This document shows positions 19,261-30,640 of a DNA stretch of 64,000 nt, in pieces. Position numbers and translations under genes: made by a program. This DNA is from Diploptera punctata (Eukaryota > Arthropoda > Insecta > Blattodea > Blaberidae): NCBI GenBank assembly GCA_030220185.1, contig JASPKZ010001234.1:470415-534414 (forward strand). The letters run 5' to 3'. The notes below the pieces were generated by a model. That model searched no databases and was not told where the DNA came from. It saw nothing but the letters and a program-made list of their open reading frames with translations. The first letter of the stretch is position 1, and the number at the start of each line of letters is the position of its first letter.

Positions 19261-20235
19261 GTGTAATCCGTTTTCTTTTTCTTTTTTTATAATTTAATTT
19301 TATCTGGTCCTGTTATGATGCGACAGGGCTGGTAGCCAACATTCTTGTGTGAGCCCTATAATAAATAATAGGAGTTTCACCTCATCTCGATCCTTGACCT
19401 GGCATTTCGTCTGAAATGATTATTCGCTTAACAACTAGTTATTTGTGTCCATATAATTTACTATCCGACTCAGCAGAAACATTGACCTGGTTCGTTTGTG
19501 GATGACTTGCGAACTAATGCCGTGTCATCCCGCTTCATGTAAGTCCATGAACGTGGGTGGAGCAGCTATTACCCTAAGTAAGCTGGGTAAATGCTTCATT
19601 TACTATTTGTTCCTGACTATAAATGATTAGTATCTACGTCCGTGGGACGCAGCAACAGTGCTATGACTGGAGGTAAACGTTACTGTGTCGTATAATATGT
19701 AGATACCTTCGCTATTTGTAAAATTATTGATTTTATTTATTTAGTGAAAAGTGCGTCCGTTTATTGTGAATATTAGAGTATATTGTGCTGTAATGTTCCA
19801 TTTTCCTGTCATTATAATACTGTCAAGAACATGAGACAGAGTATGAAACCACTATTTTGTAAGTGTGGTTCTGAGTAATGGAACAAAACACGGAACTAGT
19901 GAAACTCGACGCTGTTCTAAGTCAGTGTGAAGAGTTTCTGTTATGCCAGTTCACCACTTGCACGCAAAACAGCATTTTACGTGGCCTGAATGTATCACTC
20001 CACGTGGTAGTCATTTTGGTCCGCTGTAGCTTACATTAATGATAGCAATTCTTCCTGCCATTTTTATAGATTTTGGATTCTCTGTCTGTTATAAGTTATG
20101 TCACCGTTACGTTATAAATTCTATAAGTTTTAGCTAATTCAGAGGTAATGTAGCTGTTGAGAATATAATCATGAAAAAATGTATTTTTTAAAATACAAAT
20201 GTCCATTATTCCTACTTATTATATATATATACACG
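19261..20235. other. unassigned; possible TATA promoter and first exon near 19618-19672
   Basis: Most of this stretch has no signal. A TATAAATG box at 19618-19625 lies about 30 bases before a plausible start region, and ATGACTGGAGGTAAAC at 19663-19678 would give a three-codon coding start (M-T-G) followed by a GTAAAC splice donor. The arrangement is suggestive only. Confidence 0.2.
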
Positions 20236-20620
20236 TATATATATGCTTGGACTAGTTGTTATGCTCCATGCCTCTGGTCCCGAGAGTCGCGAGTTCAAAC
20301 CCGGTCGGGTCGATGGATTTTTTAGGATGGAATAATCCAAAGATCAAGTCCTCCGGGAGGGACTTTAAACCCTGGGTCCTGAGTTTGAAGATTTTTCAGG
20401 CTTGTAAAATATCCTTAAGCATGAATAAAAAGACCTCTAAGAAAAATTTACTGAATTTTCCCATCCTAGTACTATCTTGGCTTCTAAGATGTCACTATGA
20501 GGCGGAACGCTGACCCTGGGCCGCTCAATTACATCTATCCGAAAACAAGTGCAACTAAATTAGTATGATTGAATTTGCGCCTAAGTTTCGTTGAGAGAAA
20601 AACGGATACTTATAAGAACA
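20236..20620 (+). mobile_element. tRNA-derived SINE, family S1, longest copy
   Basis: A-box side at 20246-20262 (TTGGACTAGTTGTTATG), B-box GAGTTCAAACCCGG at 20291-20304. The body shows 'ctccgggagggactttaaac' at 20351-20370 and the 3' region 'gcctaagtttcgttgagaga'. The 85-codon frame across it is not a gene. Confidence 0.8.
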
Positions 20621-20631
20621 ACAATATATAT

Positions 20632-21893
20632 TGTCACAAGATGGCCGAAGAGTCGCCTTCACGTGGTTTTGGCGTAATAAAAAATCACAAGATGATGTCG
20701 AAAAACTGCACAGTAACTTTATTCATTTCTATAAACTATTACCTACAGTTCACTCACAATTTCCAGTTATCACTAATCTTGTTTTATAGTTTATCTGTTA
20801 CACAATTATTTTATAGTTTCTGACTAGTCCACTGGCTGCAATTTATTTTCTTTCCTTGTCGCTGTCACTTCACAACTAACTCGCTTCCAGTTAGTGTGTG
20901 ATCGGAAGGGCACAGGCTCCCTTTATGCAGAGAAGTTCGCCACTTCCAGGCTGCTTTAGGGTCTTAAATGCCCTCTTCAGCCCAAGATGATATTAATTCG
21001 AGGATAAAATTGAGAAATTCTTGGCGCTTCCCATTCTCAAGCTTCAGATAGAGTCCCCTAGCTTAATGATAGTCCGCGATCCCTGACAAGGTCCAGACAA
21101 AGGTTGCCCGTCACTAGCACTTCTTTCTCGTCGACCGCGAATGCCAAGAGGAAAACCGCAGGCGCCGCCCAAGCCCCGACGAGACGAGGACACGCCCCCC
21201 CCCCCCCGGAGGCTCCCTCCAATGAGAAACGACGCCCTCAGGTTAAGCTGACAAATAATTTGCGATAATTTTGAATTTTGAAAAATAATTAAAGTTAAAT
21301 TTAAAGATAAAAATTAGGGAATTTACAATTTACTTGTGGGAATTAGGGGACCACTTCGTCATTTGCCTTTACGCTAAGGAAAACCATCGAAAACATTAGG
21401 AGAGTGGGTTGAATTGAATAATGTTTATAAATCTCAAAGTGAATTTAGAAAATAGATTTAGAAAAATATAATTAATAAGGTTTAAGTCGAAAATATCAAC
21501 TTCTTCGGCTCTAAGGCATATAGCCGGCGTAAACACCGTTTGAGAGGGCGTCGGATTAGGTTTGAACATCTTCCTTTCCTCCGGTAGAAACACAGTCAAC
21601 GCACTCGCTTCCTGCCCTAGACAGAGATTATATAGGACCGGGAGGGAAACTTCTGAGCCCACCTATCGAGACCTTTTCAGTATAGACATTTCTGGCCATG
21701 GTTTTTTTTTTCCGAAAAGGAAAGTAGAGGCCTATAAACGGAGGTCTAGACGTATCGATGATTTGATTTGCGCTTTTACGACTCATGAGTCAGCGACTCA
21801 CCAATACGAGATCACTATTTTCGTCGTCACCCTTGAAATTCAAACGACGTTATTATGATGCGTCAAAATATATTCGTGTGTATTTGTGTTAAC
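20632..21893 (+). repeat. interspersed repeat R1, copy 2, with GC-rich core
   Basis: Shares ordered blocks with 6165-6760: 'cttcacgtgg' and 'ggcgtaataa' near 20659-20680, 'cagttcactcacaatttcca', and 'cgactcatgagtcagcgact' near 21779-21798. It has an extra GC-rich region with a run of 13 Cs at 21196-21208. It starts TGTCACAAG and closes near GTGTTAACA, which would suit an LTR, but no target duplication is seen. Confidence 0.5.
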
Positions 21894-22195
21894 ACTTCAC
21901 CGGCCGCAATTTTTTAATCAAACTCGGAATATATCAATCAATTACGAAAAGTAAGGTCGGGTTGGAAAACAAACAAAATCTAACCAATACGAGTGAAAGT
22001 TCACCTGAAGCGAAACTTTAAAAATCACTCTAGCGCCCTCAATTTTTTTATTTTTCGTAAAGAAAATTTGTATGTGCCATTACAATAAAACGAGAAAGAT
22101 ATTTACCAAAAATAAGCGAAATTCAATCTTTGTGAATGGAGGTTAACCTGAAAACATTTATTAAAATATATATTTTTTGCTCAGTGCCACCTGTT
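21894..22195. other. no recognisable feature
   Basis: AT-rich spacer between R1 and the SINE cluster. Confidence 0.45.
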
Positions 22196-22345
22196 TGTCA
22201 TTCGACATTTCAGGTATTCTCTCCTGGCATTGGCGTATTGTAACCCACTTCTGAGGTTGTGGCTCGTGGAAGGCGGGGTTACGCTGCTCCAATGATATGA
22301 TGGGTGTGACGGTGGGTAATGATGCGCCAGGGGAGGCCTTAAACC
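22196..22345 (-). mobile_element. SINE family S4, body fragment
   Basis: 'ctctcctggcattggcgtat' at 22217-22236 and 'gaaggcggggttacgctgct' at 22270-22289 match the S4 body. The tRNA head is missing. Confidence 0.65.
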
Positions 22346-22349
22346 TAAA

Positions 22350-22570
22350 CTTAATCTATCAGGTGAATATGATATTGATGATAATGATGGCCAAATGATG
22401 TTCGGGGACCGTTTGGGCCTTCAAGTATCCTGACATTCGTCTTACAGGTGAGAGGAAAAAACCCGAAAAAAACTTCATCCAGGAAACTTGCCCCGAGCGG
22501 GGATCGAACCCGGGCCCGCTGCGTGACAAGGCAGAACGCTACTTCAGAGACCACAGCGGTGGACATTTAA
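22350..22570 (-). mobile_element. tRNA-derived SINE, family S2
   Basis: The minus-strand head lies at plus 22500-22565, with B-box GGGTTCGATCCCCG (plus 22499-22512) and a 'gtccaccgctgtggtctc'-like start. The body includes 'aagacgaatgtcaggatact' on the minus strand. It is the same family as 51839-52150. Confidence 0.75.
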
Positions 22571-22589
22571 AATATGTATAAGAGGAAAG

Positions 22590-22990
22590 AACATTGCGAG
22601 TACTTGAGAATAAAGTTCTTAGAAAATGTTTTGGACCAATGAGAGATGAACAGACAGGTGAATGGAGAAGACTTACATAACAATGAACTACATGGTCTTT
22701 ATAGGAAGCCAGATATAATAAGAACAGTTAAGTCTCGAAGACAGCAATGGGCAGGACATGTGGTACGAATGGGGAACGAAAGACGTGCATGGAAGCTCAT
22801 TATAGGAAAACCAGAGGGAAAACGCCCAGTTGGAAGACCATGAATGAAGTGAGAGGATAACATTAACTATGATTTGAGGGAAATAGATTATACAGGGAAT
22901 GATTGGAAAACATTAGCTCGTGATAGGGATGTATGGAGAGCTTATCTCCTCGTGTCCATGAACCTACGGATTCGATAGTGCTAGTAAGTC
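22590..22990 (+). mobile_element. LINE family B, 3' end
   Basis: RDEQTGEWRRL near 22640-22672, HGLYRKPDIIRTVKSRRQQW near 22690-22750, KPEGKRPVGRP near 22807-22840, ending 'ggattcgatagtgctagtaa' near 22968-22987. It has one frameshift near the start. It matches the minus-strand copies in the tandem array. Confidence 0.8.
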
Positions 22991-23616
22991 ATAGAGAGTC
23001 AAGTTCATATCATCAGCACTCTTTTTATTATAAAAGCTAAATAATTATTTCACGTTACAGAAATGTATTTTCAATAGTTGTGATACAATTTGCATTTATT
23101 TATGCCAATTGGCGGCTTTGATTATTCCATTGTCACAAGTAATCATATATGTGGCCAACAACACATACATAACTGCAAATTAATGCAAAGGTTAATTTAT
23201 TTTGGCATATATTAACTTAATGTATTCCTATTTTATCTTTTCAATATTCCTTACGCGCCACTTAATTCTGACGATATTTGAGGGGTCAATTTTTGAATAG
23301 GTAATGCCTAGTTATATGTGAAATGTTAATATTTTAAACCGAGCGATTAGGTTCAGGAGGTAGTATTCGAGAAGTCTTAGCTTCAACGTGCGATACTTAC
23401 CAACCTGATTTTTTTGCAGTTTTTTTTCTTTCATTTGTAAAGCAAATGGTGATTAAAGTTTCATTATCATAACTTATTGTGTCATTAGTTGCTTTATTTT
23501 CATTCAATTATTCTCTTATATACTTTTATCCTTTGTTCGTTAAACTTGGACTAAATCATCACACATTCTATACAGTAATTATATTGCAGGCATTTATTTT
23601 TATTTTAACTTTGTGC
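22991..23616. other. no recognisable feature
   Basis: AT-rich sequence. The long frame at 23479-23919 is a chance frame through the TTA run plus LINE upstream sequence. Confidence 0.45.

Positions 23617-23701
<85 letters not shown>
23617..23701. repeat. (TTA)n microsatellite
   Basis: About 28 uninterrupted TTA/TAT units. Sequence immediately downstream leads into LINE family A. Confidence 0.95.
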
Positions 23702-23703
<2 letters not shown>

Positions 23704-25370
23704 AATCAGTTGAGTTTTCAAAAAACTCTTGACAAACACAATATAAGCACAGAATTTACTAATATACTGAAATATCCTATGATTGATTTGACATTAGATG
23801 TTAAAGTGTCTACAAATAACAATGAAACAAGTAGAGATACAAAAAGGGGATTTGAAGATATTCAATTACAGATTGAACAGGCAAATGGGGTTTCAGGACC
23901 CATGAATTCAATGTGGTAGGATAATATGAGTTTATAAATGAAAGAATCCTGATAGCCAGATTTAAAATTGAAAGAGGATATGTGATGATAATTGCTGTGT
24001 ATGCCCCAGAGGAAGGTAAGAAAGAAGAAACAAAAACATTATAAAACATTACAAACATTAGTTGATAAATATAAAAAACATCATCATTTAATAATAAGTG
24101 GAGACTTAAATGCCAGAGTGGACAATGTCCCTATACCTAATGCAATAGGAAATAATGGAGAAATAACAATAAGTGATAATGGACAGGATTTGAGACAGTT
24201 TTCAACCTATAATCAATTAAAAATAATGAATACCTACTTCCGAAAAAAAGGACATACATAAATACACAAGAAGTGGATATAACTCAAGATCAATAATTGA
24301 CTATTTAATCGTAAACAACAAGCTTGGAGCCTTGGCAACAGATGTGAGAGTACATAGAGGCAGCGATATATACTCTAATCACTATCTCGTGATAAGTAAA
24401 ATAAACATAATAGCTAAATGGCGGGAAAATAACATAAAGAACAAAAGAAACCAAGAAGAAGTATATAAAGTATATTTACTACAAGATCAAAGTATTAGAC
24501 AACATTATGAAAGCAGAATGAATAAATATATATCAGAGATAGCGACGTCAGAAGATATAAATATTGAATGGGAAAATATATCAAATGTAATACGTAAAAC
24601 AGCAAATGAGATATTAGGAAAGAAAAATAGAATAAGAAATAGGAAGGGCTTGAGAACTTGGAATGCGAATATACAAAATGCAGTGAATGAAAAACAAAAA
24701 GCATATCATACATACTTACGACTGAAAACAGAATAATCTTACGAAGAATATAAAATGAAAAGGAGAATTGCTAAAAGTATTATAAGAAAAGCCCATCTGG
24801 AGTCATGGGATAAATTTATAAGCTCAGTAGAACATGATATGTATGGAAGACAAGAAATAGGTTATAAATGAGTGAAACATCTAAATCAGACTGAGAAAGA
24901 TTCTGCCAGATTGAATATAATCCCAGAACAAGAATGGATACAACATTATGAAAAACTTTGGAAAAAGGAGGAAATTGACGGAAAAGAGAACAAAGAGGAA
25001 GAAAAATATTGATGTAATAGACATGAATGCATTAGAAATGGCTATGAAAACCACTAAGAATAGTAAACCAACAGGATTAGATAATATAAATATGGAGTTA
25101 GTCAAATATAGTGGAATATTGTGCAAACTACGAATACTTCATTTAATTAATATATGTTGACAGACCTATGAGATTCCACTCACTTGGAAAACAGCAATTG
25201 TGAATAATATATTCAAAAGAGGAGACCGGAGAAATTGCGAGAATTACAGAGGGATTAGCTTAATGAATACTGGCTACAAGATATGTACGAAAATAATAAA
25301 TAATAGATTGAGAAACATAACAGAAGTAATAATAAATGAAAATCAAAGTGGATTCAGAAAGGGAAGGTCA

Positions 25371-26446
25371 TTATAGTGAGACAGTAAAAATTCTAGGAGT
25401 ATTTATTGACAAAAACTTAAATTGGAATACACAAATAAACCATACATGCAAAACAGTCTTCTCAATAATACATTCATTAAATCGTGTACGAAATTGTTTG
25501 CCATTCGCCCTTAGGAAATTGTTAGTAGAAACACTTGCAATGCCCCATTTTGATTATTGTGACACTCTTTTTACAGACTTAAATATTATTTCCACTCAAA
25601 GACTTCAACGTGTTCATAATTCTTGCGCACGTTTTATTTGTGGTATTCGCAAATTTGACCATGTTACACCGTCCCTGGAACAATTATCGTGGTTTCGTCT
25701 AAGAGATCGTAGAACTGTCCATTCCCTATCCCTTCTCTATAAAATACTTCACACATCATCGCCTAATTATTTATCACGCCGCTTCATCAGACTATCCGAC
25801 ACACATAATCTTGACACTCGATCCCATCAGCACATTGTCCTTTATATCCCGCCTCATCACACTGTATATTATTCATTATCTTTTACGGTGTCACTTACCA
25901 AAACATGGAATTCCCTTCCACCCTATGTCAGAGACTGTCAAACTATAACATCCTTCAAAAACAAACTAAAGAATTATTTAATAACAAACTGACTTATACA
26001 CCTCACTGATAGTATTCTTTTAGCAATATTAATATATTTAATTATTTATGTAAATAATATTAAGAATAACAAATATTTTTATTTGTTTTGTTTTAAATAT
26101 TGTATAATCGTAAAATTAGTTTTCTATATCTCATTATTTTCCTGTTTTTTATATACACTAGACAGGGACAATTTAATATGTCTTGCTTGTATACATTTTA
26201 TTATTAGTTTTAGTCTTAATTTTAACTAATATTAACTGGTTGTATTATAGATCGTAATATGTATATTAGATATTATCTTTTGATCAAATTTTTACTTAGT
26301 GTTTAATATTAGAGTTAATTAACATTGTTATATTCTTATGTAATATATGTTTGTCCTGGTGAGTGGAAGAGAAGGCCACATGGCCTTAACTCCACCAGGC
26401 TAAATAAATCTTAAATCTTAAAAATCTTAAATCTTAAAATCTTAAA
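25371..26446 (+). mobile_element. nested, 5'-truncated CR1/Jockey-like LINE
   Basis: Inserted in LINE A after the codons for QSGFRKGRS; the host frame resumes at 26447 with CIDNVFTLKQL. It holds only the C-terminal reverse-transcriptase part, a 3' UTR, the 'ggccacatggccttaactcc' block near 26375-26394, and a tail of AAATCTT repeats (26406-26446). The tail repeat and 5' truncation are typical of target-primed insertion. I see no target-site duplication. Confidence 0.88.
25374..25992 (+). pseudogene. C-terminal reverse-transcriptase fragment of the nested LINE
   Basis: An open frame of about 205 codons from the 5' truncation point to TGA at 25990-25992. It begins YSETVKILGVFIDKNLNWNT (palm/thumb region after the catalytic box). 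It continues with NRVRNCLPFALRKLLVETLA, HFDYCDTLF, RLQRVHNSCARFICGI and SLLYKILHT, and ends TKTWNSLPPYVRD then SFKNKLKNYLI. The catalytic YADD-type box lies upstream and was lost. The unbroken frame against a ruined host LINE shows that this insertion is younger. It would not be translated as a useful protein. Confidence 0.85.
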
Positions 26447-27540
26447 TGTATAGACAATGTATTTACACTGAAACAACTCATAGAAAAGAGAAGAGAACAT
26501 AACTTAGAAACTCACATAGGATTTATAGATTTGGATAAGGCCTTCGATCGAGTAAACAGACAAAAATTATGGGAAATATTACGAATGAAAGGATACCCGC
26601 CGTGCCTTGTTGAAACAATAAAGAAATTATATGAAGACACAAATATAATTATAGATACCGGATTCAAAAGAACAGATACAATAAAAACAAATACTGGATT
26701 ACAACAAGGATGTAGTTTATCATCCACTTTGTTTGATATATATATATATATATAGACGATATTTTAAATAAATGGAAAGTTTTAGTGAATCCAGGAATAA
26801 AATGTGCATAAATAATCTTCTATTTGCTGACGATGTAATGATAATACAGAAAAATGAAGACGACTTACAGAAATATATGCATGCATTAAATGAAATATGT
26901 AAATTATATGATCTAAAGATTTGTGTAAGGAAAACGAAGAGGAAGAGATCCAGTGAGATCCAAAATTATTTTAGAAAATCAAAGTATAGAACAGGTGTCT
27001 AGTTTCAAATATTTGGGCTGTGATGTTGGCTACAATGTGGAAAGAGATATTGACTCCAAAATAAATAAATTTCAAACGGTATGTGGAACAATACAGAGAG
27101 CATTCAAAAATAAAATTAGAAAAGAAACCAAGATAAAAATGTATAATGTTATGGCGGTTCCCACAATATTCTATGGATGTGAAACTTGGGCTCCAACGAA
27201 AAAAACAGGATAGAATACAGACGGCGGAGATGAGGTTCCTAAGACAAGTAAAAGGATGTACAAGACTTGACAGAATAAGAAATCAGGATATAAGAGAAGA
27301 ATTGAAAGTACAGCCTTTATTGGATAAAGTCACGAATTACAGACAGAAATGGATTGATCATATGGATGGAATGAGTAAGGAGATATATCCATTGTTAACA
27401 AGAAATTATCAAGCAAGAGGAAGACGCGATGTTGGAAGACCTAGAAGACGTTGGGCTGATGCAGTATGATCCCTGGAGTGATGATGATGATCATGATGAT
27501 GATCATGATGATGATGATGATGATGATCATGATGATGAGA

Positions 27541-28249
27541 ATAATATTTCAAGGAGTACAAAATACAAATGGGAAAAGCTTTTTTGAAAGTGTTTTATTC
27601 AACTACTGTGACGTATAAGTTGTGAACGAAAATTATAAAATAAACTTTTTTTGGTAGTTGAAATGGATTATTTGATAAGAAGCAAGGGGTATCAAGATTG
27701 CATTGAATAAATTAGGACACTGATTTAAGCAAAGAATGTGATAGAATTGAGAGAGGAAGTTAAAATTGTTAGGACACCTAATGATGATACATCAACGATG
27801 GACTGAAAATCCTTCAAAGGACAACAGTCTGAAGAGCTATTTGAAAGACAAAGAAGAGCATGCCACCTAAAAGTTAAAGAAGTTGTTTCTTACAAAAAGC
27901 TTGAAGAAGAAGGAGTTGTCCTTGATCGGGAAGGTTGGGGATTGGGGATGGGAAGGAAGCTTCAGCAACGAAATTCTGAATATAAGTAAACAGCAACTGT
28001 AGTTGTAAAATTTCGTAGTCTTTTTTTATAGGAAGAAGTTGTATATCTTGTGATATTTTTAATTTATACAGTTGGATAGATATAGTATAATTGGTATACT
28101 TTGATATAAAGATTTCATGTTTTTTCAACATGTGAAGGGCGTTAGGTGACCTCTACTCACGGAATTTATTTGCATTTATTATGCAAATTAAAAATTAACA
28201 CGTATACACAAGCTGTATCTAATTAACACTCATTACCTACTCTATAAAT
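27541..28249. other. no recognisable feature
   Basis: Purine-rich sequence without coding or family match. The minus frame at 27874-28131 has no motifs. Confidence 0.45.
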
Positions 28250-28505
28250 TGGTCAGTTCCGTGGTCAAGTGGTTCTCATGTCACCTCTGATTCCGAGGTT
28301 CGTAATTTCATACCCAGCCAGGATCGTTGGATTGTTAAGGACATTAAAATCCTGAGCGTGGCTTACTACGGAGTGCAAGATGTTATCGATTTACGGCATT
28401 TCAAACAAACTCGAGCCTGAAGTAAGAGGCCTGTGAGAATAATTTTCAGTCCTTTCATGACCAGCTTTGAATTACATTGTTAATGAGCTTCGTTAAATAA
28501 AATAA
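28250..28505 (+). mobile_element. tRNA-derived SINE-like repeat (S8)
   Basis: A-box-like GTGGTCAAGTGGTTCTC at 28261-28277 and B-box-like GAGGTTCGTAATTTC at 28298-28312, followed by a body and an AT-rich end 'cgttaaataaaataa' near 28492-28506. Only one copy is seen in the window. Confidence 0.5.
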
Positions 28506-29345
28506 GTCCTCATCATCCTCTTATCGTGTCCTCCTTTCGGATGGTCTATTACTAATATGCCTCCAACCATCTCTCTCTTCCCATGCTTTCCTTCTTCTTT
28601 TTTTTTTTTTTAGCTCTTCCCAGTCGTATCCTCTCTCTTGTAGAATTTTCTTCACTTGGTTAATCCATATTTCTCATGGTTTACCTCCTTGTATCTTCAG
28701 ATTTAACAGTCTTTGTGGTAGTGTTACCTTTTCCATTATTTTTAAATGTCCAAACCATTTTAGTACTTTTTTCTACGTCCGTTGTTAATTTTTCTACACT
28801 TAATGTCTCCCTGATTTTGTCATTCCTTATTATATCTCTCCTAGTTTTATGTACTATTCCACGTAAGGATTTCATTTTTGTAGCTTGGATTCTGTTGCCC
28901 AAGTCCTTTGTATATGTCCAAGCCTCAGCTGCATATGCTAGAACAGGTTTGAAGTAAGTTTTATACATTGCCATTTTACTCTTGGTGGCTATATGTTTAA
29001 TCCAGATTAATTGTTTAGTTAAATTATAGACTTTTAAACTTTTCACTATTATTTTACTGATTTCAGTCAGATTTACTGATTTTCCCATTTTCATTTATCT
29101 TCCTTCCTAAATATGTAAATGTTTTCACTTTTTGTAGATTTATGCCTGATAACTTAATATTCCAATCGTCGTTCTGGTTTATACATATTTTCATGACTAC
29201 TGTTTGCTCGATATTTATTTTTAAACTATATTCTTCTGAAACTGTTTTCCAACGTTCAAGCGTGTGTTCTATGATATATTTTTTTTAATTTCCCCATATC
29301 ATTACATCATCTGCAAAGATGAAGGTTTTCGTGTCTGTAAAAAAT
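28506..29345 (-). mobile_element. LINE family E, 3' half
   Basis: The minus strand reads from KTFIFADDVMIWGN (FADD at plus 29306-29317), through a region with stops, to WIKHIATKSKMAMYKTYFKPVLAYAAEAWTYT-type sequence (plus 28910-29010), RRDIIRNDKIRETLSVEKL, and a C-terminal tail with a lysine run at the A-rich tract near 28595-28608. The catalytic box is present but the frame is broken and the 5' half is absent. Confidence 0.75.
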
Positions 29346-29389
29346 AAGTATACTATCTATCTCCTGCTTGAATTTCAAGTACTTCAGCC

Positions 29390-29525
29390 ACTTTTGGTGG
29401 ACTAGTAGTTACTATGCTTGTATCAGGTTCCAAGAATCGCAGGTTTAGACCCGGGCGGGGTCAGTGGTTTTTCAAGGGCATAAAATTCGCATGACTTACT
29501 TCGGAAGGGAAGTACGTCGTAGATT
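29390..29525 (+). repeat. tRNA-like SINE head (S9)
   Basis: A-box-like GTGGACTAGTAGTTAC at 29397-29412 and B-box CAGGTTTAGACCCGGG at 29440-29455, followed by a short body. The overlapping 78-codon frame has no motifs. Confidence 0.5.
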
Positions 29526-29529
29526 TAGT

Positions 29530-30384
29530 AGTAGTATCTCCTATTGCTCTTATCCAGAGCATGAGGCTTCAACGAAGCAGCTCCAACACACCTATTTCGA
29601 GCCAAAACCTTCAACTCTCCCCATGTCTTTCCTTCACTTCTGGCTTTCTCCTCCACACTCATTCTCCAAGACAGTGTTATTATTCCTTCTCTTTCTCTAG
29701 CCATGAATGTTCCAAAACAGGGCTTCTCTCTCAATAGCATTCGGATTCTTCTGTGTATGGTCAATCCATCTTCATTTCCTCCTTTTTATTTGGATATCAA
29801 CGGGTTCTTCGTTTGCTTGTTTCCATTGATTTTGATTGAAAATAATATTTGGCCAAAATATGCGAGAGATTTTCCTTAAGTACCTGTTTAAGAAGACCAG
29901 GCGGCTGCTTGTTATCTCAGCAGTGGCTTTCCAGGTTTCACATCCAAATGCTGACTAAACATTTGACCTGAAAACAAGGAGTTTGGTTGTTGTTTCAATT
30001 TCTCTGGATATTCACAGAGAGTATAATTGGATAGAAGCTATATTTGTCTTATGAATTCTTGATTTTACATTGCTAGCTGCTCCCCATCCTGAGATACAAT
30101 ACTGCCGAGGTAAATAAACTCCTTTACTTATTTGTTTTCACCGAGTTTACTTTGAGGCTAACCCTTTTAGCTTTATACTCGAGGTATTTTCGTTCTCCAA
30201 ATCAGCATACTTCTGTGCCTGGTGACGAATATCGTCTGCGTAATCCAGATCTTCCAGTCTCTCTGTTAACCCCAACCGAATTCCTCTTTTCTTCTCTTTT
30301 GTGACTTTTTTGATAACATCGTCCATTAGAAGGAGGAAAATGGTAGGTGATAACGTCTTAGATTTACTGCACCTAAAATAATCC
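29530..30384 (-). mobile_element. LINE family F, 3' half
   Basis: On the minus strand: LDYADDIRHQAQKYADLE (YADD at plus 30231-30242), SAFGCETWKATAEITSS (plus 29895-29955), then the C-terminal WRMSVEEKARSEGKTWGELK, VLARNRC (plus 29590-29675). This tail type (TWGE..K.LA..R..W) marks a different LINE family from A, B and E. Stops and frameshifts are frequent. Confidence 0.75.
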
Positions 30385-30640
30385 CAAATTCTGCGTCGTA
30401 GTCGAGCGGTTTAAGATTGAATTACGGGATTTGCGCTGGTTAGAGTCTCTATGCATGAATAACTTTCCTCATTGAATTTCTGGAAATTAGAACCGGTGTC
30501 CTCCCAGCTTCGTCAGAAATTTGGTTAACTGCTCGAAATTGAGAAAAGCAGATGAAACGATTGGAGAATCCGACGACGTGCTGACCACATTTCAGCCCTA
30601 TACTGGTTGGAGGTATGTCCAACACAGTGTGGAAAATTCT
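30385..30640 (+). mobile_element. SINE-like family S5, with tRNA-like head
   Basis: The head 'gcgtcgtagtcgagcggttt' (30391-30410) is followed by a body matching the reverse complement of 13025-13322, including 'gacgtgctgaccacatttca' at 30575-30594. It is diverged but collinear. Confidence 0.6.

Larger units (their letters stand above)
23924..27469 (+). pseudogene. LINE-A ORF2: endonuclease-reverse transcriptase, decayed
   Basis: Endonuclease pieces are FKIERGYVMIIAVYAPEEG (near 23960), LIISGDLNARV (near 24089-24121, the GDLNAR catalytic block) and SRSIIDYLIVNN, SDIYSNHYLVISK (near 24286-24400). Reverse-transcriptase pieces are NSKPTGLDNINMELVKYSG (near 25060), FKRGDRRNCENYRGISLMN (near 25215-25266) and QSGFRKGRS ending at 25370. 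After the insert come GFIDLDKAFDRVNRQKLWEIL, TGLQQGCSLSSTLF and LLFADDVMII (FADD at 26823-26834), then YGCETW and a GRRDVGRPRRRW tail with its stop after 27469. There are several frameshifts, including one caused by TA slippage at 26736-26754, and many stops. Dead. Confidence 0.88.
23920..27540 (+). mobile_element. LINE family A (non-LTR retrotransposon), interrupted by a nested LINE
   Basis: Host parts are 23920-25370 and 26447-27540. In order they are an AP-endonuclease-like domain, a linker, a reverse transcriptase and a C-terminal tail, then a 3' end of GAT repeats (27478-27537). The 5' part of the endonuclease is missing. A second, 5'-truncated copy of the same family lies at 33590-34449 on the minus strand. 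The exact clade is not resolved from motifs alone. Confidence 0.88.

Noticed and set aside
23479..23919. 146-codon plus-strand open frame
   Set aside because: It runs through the TTA microsatellite as a long tyrosine stretch and starts at a non-ATG codon. Only its last part overlaps LINE-upstream sequence.
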